DNA of 9,691 nt from an uncultured beta proteobacterium (GTDB lineage: Bacteria > Pseudomonadota > Gammaproteobacteria > Burkholderiales > Burkholderiaceae_C). A model generated the notes under the pieces. The model did no database searches, was not told the DNA's origin, and was given only the letters and a program-made list of their open reading frames with translations. Made by a program: the position numbers and the translations under genes. The DNA is taken from NCBI GenBank assembly GCA_903859265.1, contig CAIOLZ010000269.1, positions 1-9,691 of the forward strand, in the 5' to 3' direction. Position 1 is the stretch's first letter, and each line of letters begins with the position of its first letter. Shown piece after piece: positions 7,808 to 9,691 of the stretch.

Positions 7808-7845
7808 AAAAAAAGCGGGTCAGACCTGCGTCTTTTCCCGCTTTT
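7808..7845 (-). terminator. Intrinsic-terminator-like hairpin inside the ABC operon
   Basis: Reading the minus strand, AAAAGCGGG (7845-7837) pairs with CCCGCTTTT (7819-7811). The transcript then continues as U to 7808, giving seven consecutive U (7814-7808). The 17-nt loop can form a second small stem, AGAC/GTCT (7833-7830 with 7825-7822), with loop GCAG. The GC core is only five base pairs, so read-through is plausible. It lies 58 nt after the binding-protein stop and 32 nt before the first permease start. That position suits an attenuating terminator that lowers permease and ATPase expression relative to the binding protein. Confidence 0.72.
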
Positions 7846-7872
7846 GCATCGAACGAATGTTCTTCTTCCATC

Positions 7873-7901
7873 GAAGCAACACCCCTTTCGGGATGGGCTT
7901 C
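7873..7901 (-). other. GAAA-tetraloop RNA hairpin just after the binding-protein stop
   Basis: In the minus-strand transcript GAAGC (7901-7897) pairs with GCTTC (7877-7873). Inside it CATCCC (7895-7890) pairs with GGGGTG (7885-7880), with one G-U pair, closing a GAAA loop (7889-7886). A small C/UU internal loop separates the two stems, giving 11 base pairs in all. It begins two bases after the TGA of the binding-protein gene and has no U tract. It is therefore more likely a 3' stabiliser of the binding-protein mRNA than a terminator. Confidence 0.6.
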
Positions 7902-7903
7902 AA

Positions 7904-9481
7904 TCAGGCAAACCAGCCTTTTTCGGGAATGCGGTCATCGCCCAAATCGTAACGGCCGGAAACGGTCAGGCCCTGGAGTTTGGTGGTGCACGCATCCAGG
8001 TAATCCTGCACGGCGTAGTTGATCATGCCCGAGTTTTGCGAGACCAGATCCTGGCAGTGCGAGTACAACTCCTGACGCTTTTTGGGGTCGAGTTCCACCC
8101 GCGCCGCTTCCAGTGCTTTGGTGAAGTCGGCATTTTCGAAGTGGCTGTCATTCCATGGGTTGGTCTTGCCACCGTAGAAAATGCTGGTGAGCTGATTGTC
8201 GATGGTGGGACGGTTACCCCAGTAAACCGCACAGAACGGTACTTTCAGCCAGACGTTGTCCCAGTAGCCGTCGCCGGAGACGCGCTTGAGATCAAGGTTG
8301 ATACCCGCCTTGGACAATGATTCCTGGAAGATTTGTCCGGCATCGGTCGCGCCGGAGAACGCGCCTTCCGACACCTGCAGTTCGATGGAGCCGCTGTAGC
8401 CCGCCTTCTTGAAGAAGAACTTGGCCTTGTCGGGGTCGTAGCTGTTCATGGCCTGTTTGGGGTTGTAGAACTTTTGCTTTGGTCCAACGCAGTTGTCATT
8501 GCCGATCGAAGCGTAACCGCTGTAAACGTTGTCAACAATCTTCTTGCGGTCGATGCCGTGCTTCAGAGCCTGCACCAGATCGCGGTTGGTGAACGGATCC
8601 TTGTCGGTCTGGGATACGAAGCAGAAGCGGTTGCCCATACCCGGGGTACGCGAAACACGCAGCGCCTTGTTTTTGGCCAACAAGCCGGCGGTCTTGGGGT
8701 CCACGCGGTTGATGACATCCACTTGACCGGTCACCAGAGCCTGGGTGCGCGCCGCCGCGTCGCCGATGTAGCGCAGCTCAACCCGGTCGAAGTTGCCGCG
8801 GTTGGGCTTCCAGTAGTTGCCGGGTTTGCGCTTGAATGTGGCACGCACACCTGGCTGAAATTCATCCAATGTGAACGCGCCAGTGCCGTCCGGTTTGCTG
8901 AAGTCGGTGTAGCCGTTGGGGACCACAATAATGTGGTAATCCGACAGGTTGAAAGGCAAGTCAACATTGCCCTTGCTCATGGTGATTCCGACTTGTGTGG
9001 CACTGAGTTTTTTGATTTCGGTGATGTCGGCCAACAGGGATTTGGCAGGTGACTTGGTCTCGCCACGGTGCAGATTCAGCGAGTAGATGACGTCATCTGC
9101 ATCGAGCGTTTTGCCGGAGGTGAAGGTGATGCCTTTGCGGATATTGAAGGTCCATTCAGCGGCCCCTGGCTTGACTTCCCAGTTTTCGAACAACTCGCCG
9201 ACCGCATCGCCGTTATCGGCGACTTCGACCAGGTTGTTCCAGAGCATCAGGCTCATGGTGATCGGGATGGAGTCCGCGTAGGTGCGGGGGTCAAGGCTGT
9301 CCGACGGCGAGCCGCCTTCCATGCCCATCCGAAGCGTTCCACCTTTTTTGGGTTTGGTGTCTGCGGCCATAGCCGGCATTGCGCCAAGGGTGGCAGAGAG
9401 GCCGATCGCCGAAGCACCAAGAATCAGTTGACGACGGTCGAGAATGATGCCCGATTCAGTCGTTATTTCGTCATTAGCCAT
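7904..9481 (-). CDS. ABC transporter solute-binding protein, SBP_bac_5 (DppA/OppA/NikA-like), Tat-type signal
   Basis: This periplasmic receptor captures the solute and delivers it to the permeases. The 525-residue product begins with a leader holding a twin arginine, DRRQLIL (15-21). A hydrophobic stretch (about 19-34) and a likely cleavage site AMA-A (after 39) follow, so export by the Tat route is probable. The mature part starts near ADTKPKKGGTLRMG and shows the family 5 pattern. ENWEVKPGAAEWTFNIRKGI (99-118) leads to TSGKTLDADDVIYSL (121-135), matching the usual WTFxLRxGxxFxxGxxxxAxDVxxSL block. ATG 9481 has GGAG/AGAAG about 7-10 nt upstream. The frame continues 5' to 9601, but those 40 residues would precede the signal peptide and are rejected. 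It is the first gene of the importer operon. The substrate is unknown; peptides, opines, nickel chelates or other small solutes are all possible for this fold. Confidence 0.94.
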   Translation of the reverse strand: MANDEITTESGIILDRRQLILGASAIGLSATLGAMPAMAADTKPKKGGTLRMGMEGGSPSDSLDPRTYADSIPITMSLMLWNNLVEVADNGDAVGELFENWEVKPGAAEWTFNIRKGITFTSGKTLDADDVIYSLNLHRGETKSPAKSLLADITEIKKLSATQVGITMSKGNVDLPFNLSDYHIIVVPNGYTDFSKPDGTGAFTLDEFQPGVRATFKRKPGNYWKPNRGNFDRVELRYIGDAAARTQALVTGQVDVINRVDPKTAGLLAKNKALRVSRTPGMGNRFCFVSQTDKDPFTNRDLVQALKHGIDRKKIVDNVYSGYASIGNDNCVGPKQKFYNPKQAMNSYDPDKAKFFFKKAGYSGSIELQVSEGAFSGATDAGQIFQESLSKAGINLDLKRVSGDGYWDNVWLKVPFCAVYWGNRPTIDNQLTSIFYGGKTNPWNDSHFENADFTKALEAARVELDPKKRQELYSHCQDLVSQNSGMINYAVQDYLDACTTKLQGLTVSGRYDLGDDRIPEKGWFA

Positions 9482-9691
9482 GTATGTTCTTCTCCATCCA
9501 AACAGATTAATAAACAGTTCCCCGTTGCTACCACCTGTTGGTGGAATCACCGGATCGCCCGAGGGCAACTCGCTTTGCACCCTGCGCGCATGGTAATGCA
9601 ATCGGAACGCCCAAACCAGGAGAAATCATCCGCATATTCCCTTAGTAATAGCCAATGCTTTTAAGGTGCACGGCGTCCAAAAAAGTGCATC
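9482..9691 (-). promoter_or_regulatory. Upstream region of the ABC importer operon
   Basis: These 210 nt carry no convincing gene and should contain the promoter and leader of the importer operon. A ribosome-binding site is clear (GGAGAAG, about 9495-9489). I found no convincing -35/-10 pair. A weak sigma-54-like arrangement (GG, 10 nt, GC, with TTGCA) occurs at 9614-9597 but has several mismatches. A small hairpin, CCACC-N4-GGTGG, lies at 9531-9544. The end of the window cuts off whatever lies further upstream, possibly including a divergent regulator. Confidence 0.4.
9531..9544. other. Short inverted repeat in the binding-protein leader
   Basis: CCACC at 9531-9535 and GGTGG at 9540-9544 form a perfect five-pair hairpin with a four-base loop. 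It is about 50 nt upstream of the binding-protein start codon, inside the probable 5' leader. It could be an RNA hairpin or half of an operator, or chance; the stem is short. Confidence 0.3.

Noticed and set aside
8333..9052. 239-codon open frame on the + strand opposite the binding-protein gene
   Set aside because: It is antisense to a clear SBP_bac_5 gene and shows no family resemblance.
9557..9566. GCCCGAGGGC palindrome upstream of the importer operon
   Set aside because: Four-pair arms with a two-base centre are expected by chance in GC-rich DNA, and there is no supporting context.
9482..9601. 40-residue N-terminal extension of the binding protein (start at 9601)
   Set aside because: It would place 40 residues before a complete signal peptide. 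ATG 9481 has a good ribosome-binding site and a normal leader.
1..9691. Defence, CRISPR, phage or mobile-element system
   Set aside because: Every long frame on the supported strands is a metabolic, regulatory or transport gene. No integrase, transposase, spaced repeat array or toxin-antitoxin pair is visible.

Overview
The window looks like a piece of a betaproteobacterial chromosome, most likely Burkholderiales (Alcaligenaceae/Burkholderiaceae-like). The reasons are the HAD-IB hydrolase, pcnB, folK order at the left end, the GC-rich codon use, and protein sequences typical of that group. The genus cannot be fixed from the sequence alone. Coding density is very high. There are no RNA genes, insertion sequences, prophage genes or CRISPR arrays, and no gene-free stretch above 300 bases.

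Left block (1-3523, all + strand): the 3' part of a HAD-IB phosphatase-like hydrolase, then pcnB (poly(A) polymerase I), folK (folate pathway pyrophosphokinase) and a GcvA-type LysR regulator. They are packed tightly: gaps of 31 and 4 nt, then a 13-nt overlap between folK and the LysR gene. They probably share a transcript. pcnB and folK use TTG and GTG starts.

Right block (9481 down to 3482, all - strand), read in the direction of transcription: a Tat-type signal-bearing solute-binding protein of the peptide/nickel family (SBP_bac_5), two Dpp/Opp-type permeases, a single polypeptide carrying both ATPase domains (DppD-DppF fusion), and an EamA/DMT ten-helix transporter. The first four make a complete five-domain ABC importer for a peptide-like or related small solute; the exact substrate cannot be read from sequence. 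The DMT gene is coupled to the ATPase gene through a probable TTG start one base past the ATPase stop, inside a 12-bp tandem repeat. Its 3' end overlaps the LysR gene tail-to-tail by 42 nt.

The most informative non-coding stretch is the 128-nt gap between the binding-protein gene and the first permease gene. It holds a GAAA-loop hairpin directly after the binding-protein stop, then an intrinsic-terminator-like hairpin with a seven-U tract. This is a likely arrangement for making much more binding protein than membrane components. The 210 nt upstream of the binding-protein gene should carry the operon promoter, but no convincing -35/-10 pair was found. No previously undescribed system is evident. 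The points worth a second look are the intercistronic structures, the start-codon repeat, the convergent overlap and the LysR gene attached to a housekeeping operon.
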